DNA of 64,000 nt from Kutzneria kofuensis (GTDB taxonomy: Bacteria > Actinomycetota > Actinomycetes > Mycobacteriales > Pseudonocardiaceae): contig NZ_JACHIR010000001.1 of NCBI RefSeq assembly GCF_014203355.1, forward strand, positions 7,938,038 through 8,002,037. Reading direction: 5' to 3'. The position numbers and the translations under genes were made by a program. Each line of letters starts with the position of its first letter. Positions within the stretch are counted from its first letter, which is position 1. Below are positions 41,127 through 50,659 of the stretch, piece after piece. The notes below the pieces were generated by a model, which worked only from the letters and a program-made list of their open reading frames with translations, searched no databases and was not told where the DNA came from.

Positions 41127-42898
41127 CGCGAACCTCCGTCGGGCAGGGCGGTCGCCGGGACGAGGTAGTCGCGGCGTTCACCGGCCAGGCTGGGGAAGGA
41201 GGCCAGCAGGGTGCGCGTGTACGCGTGCTGCGGGTCCTGGTGGATCCGCTCGGCGGTGTCCAGCTCCACCACCTCGCCGGCGCGCATCACCGCGATGCGG
41301 TCCGCGACCTCCAGCAGCAGCGGCAGGTCGTGGGTGATCAGCACGACGGCGAAGCCCAGTTCGTCGCGGAACCGGAGGATCTCGTCGAGAATGCCGCGCT
41401 GCACCACGACATCCAGCGCGGTCGTCGGCTCGTCCATGATCATGACCTGTGGTTCGAGCAGCAGCGCCATCGCGATCATCACCCGTTGCCGCATGCCGCC
41501 GGACAGCTCGTGGGCGTACGAACGCAGCCGGCGCGGATCCACCCCCACCAGGCGCAGCACCTCGGCGCACCGCTCCCGTCGTTGCCGCTCGGTCATGCCC
41601 GGCCGATGGGTCCGCAGCACGTCGTCGAGCTGGCTGTGCACGGTGGTGACCGGGTTCAGCGAGTTCATCGCCCCCTGGAACACCATCGACAGCTTGGACC
41701 AGCGGAACGCTCGCAGCTGCTCGGGCGGCAGGTTCAGCACGTCGACGTCGGTGCCGTCGCGGTCGTGGAACACCACGGACCCGGCGGTGACCTCGGCCGG
41801 CGGTCGGTGCAGCCGGTTCACCGCGTACGCCAGGGTGGTCTTGCCGCAGCCGGACTCGCCGGCCAGGCCCAGCACCTCGCCACGCCGCAGCGTCAGCGAC
41901 ACGTCCCGCACCGCGTGCACCGGGGTGTCGGTGCGGTACACCACGTCCAGCCCGGTGACGGTGAGCACCGCGTCCGGCCGGTGCTCCGCCGGCGGCGGGC
42001 TGGTCCGCGCGACCCGGGCCCGGCCCCGCCGCAGCGGCGTGTCCCGCAGCCGGGGGTTGATGATCTCGTCGATGCTGAAGTTGACCAGCGACAGGCCGCA
42101 GCCGAGCAACGCGATCACCGCGCCCGGCGGCACGAACCACCACCAGGCGCCACGCCGCAGCGCGAACCCGTTCTGGGCGTAGTACAACATGGTGCCGAGC
42201 GTCGACGACCGGGATTCGCCGAGGCCGAGGAAGGCCAGCCCGGCCTCGTTGAGGATGGCCAGCAGCACGGCGAACACGAACTGCGAGGCCAGGATCGGCA
42301 GCAGGTTCGGCAGGATCTCGTTGGCCACGATCCGCCACGGCTTCTCGCCGGCCACCCGGGCCGCGGCCACGTAGTCCCGGTTGCGCAGCGACAAGGTCTG
42401 CGCTCGCAGCACCCGCGCGCTGGCCGCCCACCCGGTGATCGCCAGCACCACCGCGATCGTCCACGAGCCGCGCTGGTCGGCCGGCACGAAGCCGGCGATG
42501 ACGATCACCAGCGGCAGGCCGGGAATCACCAGCATCACGTTGGACGCCAACGAGAACAGCTCGTCCACCGCCCCGCCGAGGTAGCTGCCGACCACGCCGA
42601 ACAGGCCGGACAGCGCCGTGGCCAGCAGCCCGACCAGCAGGCCGGTCTGCAGCGAGCCGCGGGTCGAGGCGGCGAGCTGGGCCAGCACGTCCTGGCCGGT
42701 CTGGGTGGTGCCGAGCGGGTGCTGGCCGCCGGGCGGGGTCAGGCCGATGTCGCGCACCGTGTTCGGGTCGCCCAGCAGCAGCGGGCCGACCAGACCGAAC
42801 AGCGCGATCAGGCCGACCAGCGCGAGGCCGATCCCCAGCTTCGGCGACCAGCGGGGCAGCACGGCGCGCCAGCCGCCGCGGCGCGAGGTCGAGGTCAT
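41123..42898 (-). CDS. Fused ABC permease and ATPase (DppC-DppD fusion)
   Basis: One 591-residue chain. Residues 1-290 are a DppC-type permease (signal-like first helix LGIGLALVGLIALFGLVGPL, EAA loop VAAARVAGEKPWRIVANEILPN). Residues about 320-591 are an ATPase: GLAGESGCGKTT, LSGGMRQRVMIAMALL, VMIMDEP, LITHDLPL. The junction is continuous and in frame, with a linker rich in Arg and Pro. Usually these are two proteins; fusion fixes the stoichiometry. The gene follows the DppB-type permease gene by 16 bases. Confidence 0.9.
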   Translation of the reverse strand: MTSTSRRGGWRAVLPRWSPKLGIGLALVGLIALFGLVGPLLLGDPNTVRDIGLTPPGGQHPLGTTQTGQDVLAQLAASTRGSLQTGLLVGLLATALSGLFGVVGSYLGGAVDELFSLASNVMLVIPGLPLVIVIAGFVPADQRGSWTIAVVLAITGWAASARVLRAQTLSLRNRDYVAAARVAGEKPWRIVANEILPNLLPILASQFVFAVLLAILNEAGLAFLGLGESRSSTLGTMLYYAQNGFALRRGAWWWFVPPGAVIALLGCGLSLVNFSIDEIINPRLRDTPLRRGRARVARTSPPPAEHRPDAVLTVTGLDVVYRTDTPVHAVRDVSLTLRRGEVLGLAGESGCGKTTLAYAVNRLHRPPAEVTAGSVVFHDRDGTDVDVLNLPPEQLRAFRWSKLSMVFQGAMNSLNPVTTVHSQLDDVLRTHRPGMTERQRRERCAEVLRLVGVDPRRLRSYAHELSGGMRQRVMIAMALLLEPQVMIMDEPTTALDVVVQRGILDEILRFRDELGFAVVLITHDLPLLLEVADRIAVMRAGEVVELDTAERIHQDPQHAYTRTLLASFPSLAGERRDYLVPATALPDGGSR

Positions 42899-42914
42899 CG
42901 GATGCTCTCCCTGG

Positions 42915-43904
42915 CTATCGGCCGGCTCGGGTTCGGGGGTCCATCAGGCCGTGCAGCAGGTCCACGACCAGGTTGGCGCCGAGGACGGCGACCGTGATCA
43001 CCAGGAAGACGCCCTGCATCAGCGCGTAGTCGTTGCTCGCCACGGCGAGCAGCAGCTTGGAACCGATGCCCGGGTACGAGAACACCTGCTCGGTGACGAT
43101 CGAGCCGGACACCACGAAACCCAGCGCGATGGCGAATCCCGACACCGACGGCAGCACCGCGTTGCGGGCCGCGTACCGGATCATCACCCGGCTGTCCCGC
43201 AGGCCCTTGGCCTGGGCGGTGAGCACGTAGTCCTCCGAGCCGGTGGCCACCATCATGTTGCGCATCCCCAGCAGCCAGCCGCCCACCGAGGACAGCACGA
43301 TCGTCAGCGCCGGCAGCGCGCCGTGGTAGAGCGCGGACGCGATGAACTCGCCGTTCCAGCCCGGGTCGAGGGCGACGTCGTACCCGCTGTTGAGCGGGAA
43401 CCAGCCCAGCCCGGAGGCGAACACCGCGACCAGGATCAGCGCCAGCCAGAAGTACGGCACCGCCGACAGCACGGTGGTGGCCGGCACGAGGTGGTCCAGC
43501 CAGGTGCCGCGCCGCCACCCGACGACCGCGCCGAGGCCGATGCCCAGCGCGAACGACATCAGCGTGGCCAGCCCGACCAGCACCAGCGTCCACGGCAGCG
43601 ACTGGGCGATCACCTCCGACACCGGGGCCGGGAACGCGCTGACCGACACGCCCAGGTTCCCGTGCAGCATGTTGCCCAGGTACTCGACGTACTGCCGCGG
43701 CAGCGACTCCCCGGTGTCGGCGCCGAGAAGGAGCTCGTAGGCCCGGCGCACCGCCGGATCCGGCGGCCCGCCGTGCTCCGCGAGCCGGGCCAGCAGCGCG
43801 TCCACCGGATTGCCCGGCATCAGCCTCGGCACGACGAAGTTGAGTGTCACCGCCGCCCACAGGGCGACCAGGTAGAACGCGATCTTGCGGACGTAGTACC
43901 GCAC
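42915..43904 (-). CDS. ABC permease (DppB type)
   Basis: A 329-residue permease with six predicted helices, the N-terminal helix IAFYLVALWAAVTLNFVVPRLMPGNP and the EAA motif DYVLTAQAKGLRDSRVMIRYAARNA, all typical of DppB/OppB. GTG 43904 has GAGGAGG nine bases before. It comes second in the operon, after the binding-protein gene. Confidence 0.9.
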   Translation of the reverse strand: MRYYVRKIAFYLVALWAAVTLNFVVPRLMPGNPVDALLARLAEHGGPPDPAVRRAYELLLGADTGESLPRQYVEYLGNMLHGNLGVSVSAFPAPVSEVIAQSLPWTLVLVGLATLMSFALGIGLGAVVGWRRGTWLDHLVPATTVLSAVPYFWLALILVAVFASGLGWFPLNSGYDVALDPGWNGEFIASALYHGALPALTIVLSSVGGWLLGMRNMMVATGSEDYVLTAQAKGLRDSRVMIRYAARNAVLPSVSGFAIALGFVVSGSIVTEQVFSYPGIGSKLLLAVASNDYALMQGVFLVITVAVLGANLVVDLLHGLMDPRTRAGR

Positions 43905-43927
43905 GACGGGCCCTCCTCGTCCGGCCG

Positions 43928-45613
43928 TCAGCCCGCCGGCTTGAGGTGGATGTAGATCTGCGAGGCGTCCGGCCGTCCCCACACCGCCGGGAAGGCGTAG
44001 ACGTCGTCCTTGGTGGGGAAGCCGGTGAACTTCGCCGCGTTGAACTCGCTGATCGCGCTGCCGGTGAGCACCGGGATGTACGGCATGACCTCCTCGATCC
44101 GGGTCTGCACGGTGTCGAGGTAGGGCTGGCGGGCGGCCGTGTCCTTGCCGTCGATCTTGTCGAGCGCGGCCAGCGCGGCGTCCACGGCCGGGTCGCTGAA
44201 CCGGCCGAAGTTCGGGTTGGCGACCTGCCCGGCCGGCGCGGTGTTCTTGCTGCTGAAGAAGTAGCTGTAGAGGTAGAACGGGTCGGGCGCGGGCCCCTGG
44301 TACAGCGAGTCGATCAGCAGCTGGTACTGGCCGCGGCCGCGCGCGTCGGACCACTCGTTCCAGGACAGCTGCTCGGCGGTCAGCTTGATGCCGAACCGCT
44401 GCAGCTGCTGGGCCATCGTGTCCACGGCGGTGATGTAGTCGGTCCAGCCGGCGACGACCTTGACGCTGAGCGCCAGCGGCGTGCCGTTGCGGGCGTAGAC
44501 GCCGTCCGCGCCCTTGGTGTAGCCGGCCTCGGCGAGCACCTGCGCGGCCTTGGCGGTGTCCGGTGACATCGGCGCGGTGCGGTCGTGCAGCTTGCCGGAG
44601 ATGAGCTTGTCGTCCCGGCCGATCAGCGCGAAGCCGGGGGAGATCGGGGTCGAGGTGTTCTCGAACGCCAGCGAGTTGAGCTGGGTGCGGTTGAGCGCGT
44701 AGTAGATCGCCTTGCGGACGGCCGGGTCGGTCTGCGGACCGGTGCAGCCCAGCTGCGCGTTGGAGCAGGTGAACAGCGCGACCTGGTTCAACGGGGTGAT
44801 GGCCGCCTTGTACCCCGGGTAGTTCTTCTCGATGTCCTTGATGTCCGGCACCGGCCCGGTCTGCCAGTCGATCGTGCCGGCGGCGAGCGCGTCGGCGCCG
44901 GCCTGGTTGCCCGACAGCGACACGGCGCGGATCTTCTTGACCGCCGGCTCGCCGCCCCAGTAGTGCGGATTGGCCTTGAGCGTGAACGCCTGCGGCTTGA
45001 AGTCGTCCAGCTGGTACGGCCCGGTGCCGACCGGGTTCTTCACCGGGTCGGTGACCGGGTTCGCGATGTCCTTCCACAGGTGCTGCGGCACGATGAAGAT
45101 CCGCCCCAGCACCTGTGGGCCCTGCATGAACGACGGCTCGGGGAAGGTCACCGCCACGTGCGTGTCGTCGACGGCCCTGGCCTGGCCGGCGTAGCCGGTG
45201 GTGTTGAGCGCCTTGTTCTTGCTGATCAGGTCGAGCGTGTAGACCACGTCGGCGGCGGTGAACTTCACGCCGTCCGACCAGGTGGCGTTGTCCCGCACCG
45301 TGATGTCCAGCTCGGTGCCGGTCGCGTTCCAGCTGTAGGCGGTGCCCAGGCGCGGCGCCGGCGGGTCGTTGCGGACCACGTTGTAGAAGAACAGCGGCTC
45401 GAAGATCGTGCCGGGACCCTCGATCAGGTTGGGCGAGAACGGGTTGAAGTTGACCTGGTAGTCGCTGGACTGTCCCGTGTAGACGACGAGCGTGTCGTCA
45501 CGGCCGCCACTGCCGCTGCCGCCCGCACAGCCGGCGGCCGTCAGCGCGGCGAGCACGACGGCGGCGACCGCGGCGGCGCGACGTCGTCCGCGCCGAGCCT
45601 GCTGGAACATCAC
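43928..45613 (-). CDS. Family-5 substrate-binding lipoprotein
   Basis: A 561-residue solute-binding protein (SBP_bac_5), anchored as a lipoprotein: LAALTAAGCAGG gives a lipobox with the modified Cys about 29 residues in. Family signatures include FEPLFFYNVVRND, ATWSDGVKFTAADVVYTLDL and VGTGPYQLDDFKP. Family 5 includes peptide binders and, in several bacteria, cello- and manno-oligosaccharide binders; neighbours here (beta-mannosidase, ROK regulator, AGE epimerase) favour oligosaccharides. GTG 45613 is used because it is seven bases from GAGAGG; ATG 45610 is the alternative. A good promoter lies at 45723-45751. Confidence 0.88.
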   Translation of the reverse strand: MMFQQARRGRRRAAAVAAVVLAALTAAGCAGGSGSGGRDDTLVVYTGQSSDYQVNFNPFSPNLIEGPGTIFEPLFFYNVVRNDPPAPRLGTAYSWNATGTELDITVRDNATWSDGVKFTAADVVYTLDLISKNKALNTTGYAGQARAVDDTHVAVTFPEPSFMQGPQVLGRIFIVPQHLWKDIANPVTDPVKNPVGTGPYQLDDFKPQAFTLKANPHYWGGEPAVKKIRAVSLSGNQAGADALAAGTIDWQTGPVPDIKDIEKNYPGYKAAITPLNQVALFTCSNAQLGCTGPQTDPAVRKAIYYALNRTQLNSLAFENTSTPISPGFALIGRDDKLISGKLHDRTAPMSPDTAKAAQVLAEAGYTKGADGVYARNGTPLALSVKVVAGWTDYITAVDTMAQQLQRFGIKLTAEQLSWNEWSDARGRGQYQLLIDSLYQGPAPDPFYLYSYFFSSKNTAPAGQVANPNFGRFSDPAVDAALAALDKIDGKDTAARQPYLDTVQTRIEEVMPYIPVLTGSAISEFNAAKFTGFPTKDDVYAFPAVWGRPDASQIYIHLKPAG

Positions 45614-45722
45614 GGATGGTCCTCTCGGTGGATGGGACTGCGTGGGCGGAAGCTGCGGTGGCGCGGTCGACCCGGGTCGCGGGCCGCGCCGTCGTCGTTG
45701 GCCTGGCACCGATCGGATGGCA

Positions 45723-45751
45723 TTGTTAAGTAGCCGAAGAAACCAAGTCAA
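45723..45751 (-). promoter_or_regulatory. Promoter of the family-5 importer operon
   Basis: On the minus strand TTGACT (45746-45751) and TAACAA (45723-45728) are separated by 17 bp, a standard sigma-70 layout. The spacer contains TTTCTTCGGCTACT, a string largely shared with the region before the beta-mannosidase gene (TTTCTTCGTTGACT from about 47209), a candidate ROK site. Confidence 0.6.
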
Positions 45752-45901
45752 CACCTGGATGTCGTCTGTCCGTTCCTGTCAGGTGGTCCGGTCCAAGGCC
45801 CGCGCCGAGAAACCCCTGGGCACGGGGGCCGTGCGGCGATCGGCCGGGCGTCGGTTGTCCGATACGCTTCGAACAGCGAGCGAACAAAGGTGGGAGGACC
45901 G

Positions 45902-47182
45902 GTGAGCGGACCGCGCGTCACGCCGCACGCCAGCAGCAAGGCCGCCGTGCTGGACGTGATCCGGGCCGCCGGCACCATCAGCCGGGTGGGGCTGGCCAAC
46001 GCCACCGGCCTGACCGGCGCGACCATCTCGACCACCGTCCGCAAGCTGATCGACGAGGGTCTCGTCGTCGAGACGGGCCACGCCGAGTCCACCGGCGGCA
46101 AGCGCCGGGTGCTGCTGCGGCTGAACGAGTCCGCGCGCTTCGCCGTCGGCGTCCACCTCGACCAGGACCGCATCACCTACGCCCTGACCGACCTGAACGG
46201 ATCGGTCGTCGCGCGGATCTCCCGGCTCGGCGCCGCCGGCGACCAGCCCGCCGACGTGGTGCGCCGGATGGGCCGTGAGGTGGCCGCGCTGATCGCCGGG
46301 GCGGGCGTGGACCGGGACCGCGTGCTGGGCGTCGGCCTGGTCGCGCCGGGCCGGCTCACCGCGGGCGGCGGGTTCCGCGTCGCCCCGCCGCCGCTGCGCC
46401 GGTGGCAGGACTTTCCCGTGGACGACGCGTTGACCGGGGCCACCGGCCTGCCGGTGGTGGTCGGCAACGACGCCACCGCCGCCGCGCTGGGCGAGCACTG
46501 GTCCGGCGGGGTCAGCGACGCCGGCACCTTCGCCGCCCTGTACATGGGCAGCGGCATCGGGGCCGGCCTGGTCGTCGGCGGCCTCACCTACACGGGGGCC
46601 AGCGGTGAAGCCGGCGAGATCGGCCACGCCTGCCTGGACGTGGACGGCCCGCTGTGCTGGTGCGGGGCGCGCGGGTGCCTGGAGGTGCTGGCCGGCCCCG
46701 CGGTGGTGGTGGCCGCCGCCCGCGCCGACCGGGCCTTGGCCCGGGCCATCGGGCTGGCCGGCCGTGGCCTGCTGCACCGGGACTCGGTGGCCGCGGACTT
46801 CGCGGCGATCAGCCGGGCCGCGCGGCGGGGCGAGTCCGGGGCGGTCGCGTTGCTGGAGCGCTCGGGGCGCTACCTGGCGGCGGCCGCGCGCACCCTCGCC
46901 AACGTCATGGACGTCGCGGTGCTGGTGCTCACCGGTCCGAGCTTCGCCGTGGCCGGGTCGCTGTACCTGCCGGTGGTGCAGGCCGAGTTGGACACGGCGT
47001 TCGTCGGCCGCAGCGCGCACCGGGTCGAGGTGCGGCTGTCGCCCTCGGCAGCCTCCGCGTCCGCCATCGGCGGTGCGGCAATGGTTCTGCAGTCCGAGCT
47101 GGTGCCGCTGCACACGGGGGAGCGGCTGCCCGGGGACCTCACCGTGCCGGAACCGCCGCCTGTCGCGGTCCAGGTGTCGTAG
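45902..47182 (+). CDS. ROK-family transcriptional regulator
   Basis: A 426-residue regulator. An N-terminal winged helix (SKAAVLDVIRAAGTISRVGL, TGATISTTVRKLIDEGLV) is followed by a ROK sugar-kinase-like domain: VVVGNDATAAALGEHW, the glycine-rich AALYMGSGIGAGLV, and the ROK zinc motif EIGHACLDVDGPLCWCGARGCLE. It stands between the divergent importer operon and the beta-mannosidase gene and most likely regulates both in response to a mannose- or oligosaccharide-type effector. GTG 45902 follows GGGAGG. Confidence 0.9.
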   Translation: MSGPRVTPHASSKAAVLDVIRAAGTISRVGLANATGLTGATISTTVRKLIDEGLVVETGHAESTGGKRRVLLRLNESARFAVGVHLDQDRITYALTDLNGSVVARISRLGAAGDQPADVVRRMGREVAALIAGAGVDRDRVLGVGLVAPGRLTAGGGFRVAPPPLRRWQDFPVDDALTGATGLPVVVGNDATAAALGEHWSGGVSDAGTFAALYMGSGIGAGLVVGGLTYTGASGEAGEIGHACLDVDGPLCWCGARGCLEVLAGPAVVVAAARADRALARAIGLAGRGLLHRDSVAADFAAISRAARRGESGAVALLERSGRYLAAAARTLANVMDVAVLVLTGPSFAVAGSLYLPVVQAELDTAFVGRSAHRVEVRLSPSAASASAIGGAAMVLQSELVPLHTGERLPGDLTVPEPPPVAVQVS

Positions 47183-47203
47183 CTCCGGACCCCGTCTGGT
47201 CGT

Positions 47204-47222
47204 GAAACTTTCTTCGTTGACT
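47204..47222 (+). promoter_or_regulatory. Control region before the beta-mannosidase gene
   Basis: GAAACTTTC (47204-47212), a palindromic core also found at 53436-53444 and, as GAAAGTTTC, at 55835-55843, overlaps TTTCTTCG and is followed by TTGACT (47217-47222), a possible -35 box. The AT-rich stretch stands out from its surroundings. Confidence 0.5.
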
Positions 47223-47286
47223 AATTTTACTCGCGGGCAGCAGAATCGGGCATCCCCCGTCCCGATGCCGCGAGGAGCGCCCGCCC

Positions 47287-49761
47287 GTGATCGTTGAGAC
47301 CCTGGACCGAGGCTGGCAGCTCACGCCGCTCGGCGACGCCGTGCCGGCCGACCTCGCGGGCCGCACGGTCCCCGCCACCGTGCCGGGCTCCGCGCACCTG
47401 GACCTGCTGTCGGCCGGCCTGATCGCCGACCCCTACCTGGACCGCGTCGCCGACGACCTGGCATGGGCGCACCGCGCCACCTGGCGCTACCGGACCACTT
47501 TCGACGCAACCGCCCCCGAAGCGGGAGAGCGCTGCGACCTGGTGTTCGAGGGCCTCGACACGGTCGCCGTCATCACCCTCAACGGGCAGGAACTGGGCCG
47601 GACCGCCAACATGCACCGGACGTACCGGTTCGACGTCCGCGACGCGCTGCGGGCCGGGACCAACGAGCTGGTGGTCAAGTTCCGCTCGGCTCTCGCCCAT
47701 GCCGAGGAGCTGGCGGCCGAGCTGGGGCGGCGCGACCACGTCAACTCGCACCCGTTCAACATGGTGCGGAAGATGGCGTGCAGCTTCGGCTGGGACTGGG
47801 GCCCGGACCTGCAGACCGCCGGCATCTGGCAGCCGGTCCACTTGCAACGCTGGCGCGCCGCAAGGCTGGCAGAGGTGCGTCCGCTGGTCACAGTGGACGA
47901 TGACGGCACCGGCCGGGTGGCCGTGCACGTCGACATCGAACGCGCCGACCGTGCCGAGGAGTTGGTCCTCGTCGCCGCCGTCGCCGGCCAGGCAGCTGAT
48001 GTCACGGTGGCGGCCGGTGCGACGGCCGCCGTCGTCGAGCTCACCGTTCCGGACGTCCCGCTGTGGTGGCCGGCGGGCTACGGCGAGCAGCCGCTGCACG
48101 ACCTCGCCGTCGCCCTCACCACCGCCGACGGCGCACCGCTGGGCGAGTACCGCCGCCGCATCGGGTTCCGCACCGTCACGGTGGACACCACGCCCGACGA
48201 CATCGGCACGCCGTTCACGTTCGTCGTCAACGGGCAACGCCTGTTCGCCAAGGGCGCCAACTGGATTCCCGACGACCACTTCCTCACCCGCATCACCCGC
48301 GACCGGCTGGCCCGCCGGATCGACCAGGCCGTGGCCGCGAACCTCAACATGCTGCGGGTGTGGGGCGGCGGCGTGTACGAGTCCGAGGACTTCTACGAAC
48401 TGTGCGACGAGCGGGGTGTCCTGGTGTGGCAGGACTTCCTGTTCGCCTGCGCCGGCTACCCCGAGGAGGATCCACTGTGGAGCGAGGTGGCGGCCGAGGC
48501 GCGGGAGCACGTCGCCCGGCTCACCCCGCACCCGTCCTTGGCCCTGTGGAACGGCAACAACGAGAACCTGTGGGGCTACGCCGACTGGGGCTGGGCGGGC
48601 GAACTCGCCGGCCGCACCTGGGGACACCGCTACTACACCGAGCTGCTGCCGGCGATCGTGGCCGAGCTGGATCCCACCCGGCACTACAGCCCGGGCAGCC
48701 CGTACAGCACCCAGCACGCCGCCGAGTCGCCGCACCCCAACGATCCCGACCACGGCACGCGGCATGAATGGGAGGTGTGGAACCGGGTCGACTACACCCG
48801 CTACCGCGACCACGTGCCGCGCTTCTGCTCCGAGTTCGGCTTCCAGGGGCCGCCCACCTGGGCCACGCTCACCCGCTGGGTGCGCGACGAGCCGCTGACG
48901 CCGACCTCGCCCGTGTTCCTGGCCCACCAGAAGGCCGAGGACGGCAACGGCAAGCTGGAGCGCGGCCTCGCCCCGCACCTGCCGCTGCCCGCCGACTTCG
49001 CCGACTGGCACTGGGCGACGCAGCTCAACCAGGCCCGTGCCGTCGCCTTCGGCATCGAGCACTTCCGGTCCTGGTGGCCCCGCACGGCCGGCGCGATCGT
49101 GTGGCAGCTCAACGACTGCTGGCCGGTCACCTCGTGGGCGGCCGTGGACAGCGACGAGCGGGTCAAGCCGCTGTGGTACGCGCTGCGCCGGGCCTTCGCC
49201 CCGCGGCTGCTGACCGTGCAGCCACGGGACGGCCGGTGGGTCCTCGTCGCCGTGAACGACCGGGACGACCCGTGGGTGGGGGAGCTCGCGCTGACCCGGC
49301 AGACCTTCGCCGGGGTGGAACTGGCCGGCGCTAGGCTCGCCCTCGACGTCCCGGCCCGGTCGGTCGCGCACGTCGAGCTGGCCGACGGCCTGCTCACCCC
49401 CGACGACCCGCGGCAGGAGGTGCTGGTGGCGACGACCATGGACGCCCGCGCCGTGCACCTGTTCGCCGAGGACCGCGACCTGGCGTATGAGGACGACGCC
49501 CTCACCGCCACTGCCACCGCTGTGCCCGGCGGCTACCGGGTCGAGGTCACCGCCCGCTCGTTCGTCCGGGATGTCACGCTGTTGGCGGACCGGCTCGCCC
49601 CCGACGCCGTTGTGGACGACGCGATGGTGACCCTCCTCGCCGGCGAGTCCGCCGCGTTCGAGGTACGCACCGGTGCCCGGCTCGACCCGGCCGCGCTGAC
49701 CGCCGCGCCGGTGCTGCGCAGCGTCAACGACTTGTGTGGATCGGTGGTGCATCACCCGTGA
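47287..49761 (+). CDS. Beta-mannosidase (GH2)
   Basis: An 824-residue cytoplasmic glycoside hydrolase, with no signal peptide. The GH2 sugar-binding domain comes first (VPATVPGSAHLDLLSAGLI, FGWDWGPDL, typical of beta-mannosidases), then the immunoglobulin-like domain and the catalytic barrel: acid/base Glu in WNGNNENLWGY and nucleophile Glu in CSEFGFQGPPTW. It would release mannose from imported manno-oligosaccharides. GTG 47287 is used. The next gene overlaps its stop, so the two are co-expressed. Confidence 0.92.
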   Translation: MIVETLDRGWQLTPLGDAVPADLAGRTVPATVPGSAHLDLLSAGLIADPYLDRVADDLAWAHRATWRYRTTFDATAPEAGERCDLVFEGLDTVAVITLNGQELGRTANMHRTYRFDVRDALRAGTNELVVKFRSALAHAEELAAELGRRDHVNSHPFNMVRKMACSFGWDWGPDLQTAGIWQPVHLQRWRAARLAEVRPLVTVDDDGTGRVAVHVDIERADRAEELVLVAAVAGQAADVTVAAGATAAVVELTVPDVPLWWPAGYGEQPLHDLAVALTTADGAPLGEYRRRIGFRTVTVDTTPDDIGTPFTFVVNGQRLFAKGANWIPDDHFLTRITRDRLARRIDQAVAANLNMLRVWGGGVYESEDFYELCDERGVLVWQDFLFACAGYPEEDPLWSEVAAEAREHVARLTPHPSLALWNGNNENLWGYADWGWAGELAGRTWGHRYYTELLPAIVAELDPTRHYSPGSPYSTQHAAESPHPNDPDHGTRHEWEVWNRVDYTRYRDHVPRFCSEFGFQGPPTWATLTRWVRDEPLTPTSPVFLAHQKAEDGNGKLERGLAPHLPLPADFADWHWATQLNQARAVAFGIEHFRSWWPRTAGAIVWQLNDCWPVTSWAAVDSDERVKPLWYALRRAFAPRLLTVQPRDGRWVLVAVNDRDDPWVGELALTRQTFAGVELAGARLALDVPARSVAHVELADGLLTPDDPRQEVLVATTMDARAVHLFAEDRDLAYEDDALTATATAVPGGYRVEVTARSFVRDVTLLADRLAPDAVVDDAMVTLLAGESAAFEVRTGARLDPAALTAAPVLRSVNDLCGSVVHHP

Positions 49762-50618
49762 GCAGTGCCGTGCCCGGCGCCGGAGCGGTCGGCCTCGTGT
49801 TGGCCCGGCCGCTGCGATTGCTGGGCATCGAACCGTTCTTCATGGAGTTCATCGGCGGCATCGACGAGCGCCTGGCCGAGCGCGACCTGTCGGTGCTGCT
49901 GCACGTGGTGACCACACACGACGACGAGATCGCCACCTACCGCCGCTGGGCCGCGCACCATCTGGTGGACGCGGTCACCGTGGTCAACCGCACCGACGAC
50001 GACCACCGCCCGGCCGTGCTCCAAGAGCTGGGGCTGCCGGCCGTGCTGGTCGGGGCGCCGGCCGAGGCCTGCGACCTGCCGGCGGTCCGCACCGACGACG
50101 CCGGCCCGATGCGGGAAGCGGTGGCATACCTGCTGGGCCTCGGCCATCGCCGCATCGCCCGGGTCAGCGGTCCGGCGAATCTGCTGCACACCCGGGCGCG
50201 ATCCGCCGCCATGCGGGAAGTGTGCGCGGAGGCGGTGATCCTGGAGGGCGACTACTCGGAGGAAGCCGGCGCCAAGCTCACCGCCGAGCTGCTGGACCGG
50301 GAGGACCGGCCGACCGCCATCCTGTACGACAACGACGTGATGGCGGTGGCCGGGCTCGCGGCAGCGGCCGAGCGCGGTGTCGCCGTCCCGGATCAGCTCA
50401 GCCTGATCGCCTGGGACGACTCCACCCTGTGCCGGCTCGCCGTGCCGCCGCTGACCACCATGAGCGTCGACGTGCACCAGTTCGGCCGCGCCGTCGCGGA
50501 ATCCGTGCTGGAACTGGTGGACGGCGGGCCCGTGGCCGAGCGCTGGTCTCCCATCGCGCACCTGGTCGAACGGGCCAGCACCGCCGCCCCGGCCGAACCC
50601 GTCAGCCGGGAATCCTGA
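49758..50618 (+). CDS. LacI/GalR-type sugar-sensor protein lacking the DNA-binding domain
   Basis: A 286-residue periplasmic-binding-like domain identical in layout to the effector part of LacI regulators (VGLVLARPLRLLGIEPFFMEFIGGIDERL, YLLGLGHRRIARVSGPANLL, PTAILYDNDVMAVAGLAAA, LSLIAWDDSTLCRLAVPPLT). The helix-turn-helix that should precede it is missing. GTG 49758 overlaps the mannosidase stop, and upstream there is only mannosidase coding. It could modulate another LacI protein by heteromer formation, or be a decayed regulator. Confidence 0.8.
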   Translation: MSSAVPGAGAVGLVLARPLRLLGIEPFFMEFIGGIDERLAERDLSVLLHVVTTHDDEIATYRRWAAHHLVDAVTVVNRTDDDHRPAVLQELGLPAVLVGAPAEACDLPAVRTDDAGPMREAVAYLLGLGHRRIARVSGPANLLHTRARSAAMREVCAEAVILEGDYSEEAGAKLTAELLDREDRPTAILYDNDVMAVAGLAAAAERGVAVPDQLSLIAWDDSTLCRLAVPPLTTMSVDVHQFGRAVAESVLELVDGGPVAERWSPIAHLVERASTAAPAEPVSRES

Positions 50619-50659
50619 CCCGTCGACCGTCTGGCGAATATTTCCGAAGTCCCGTGGCC

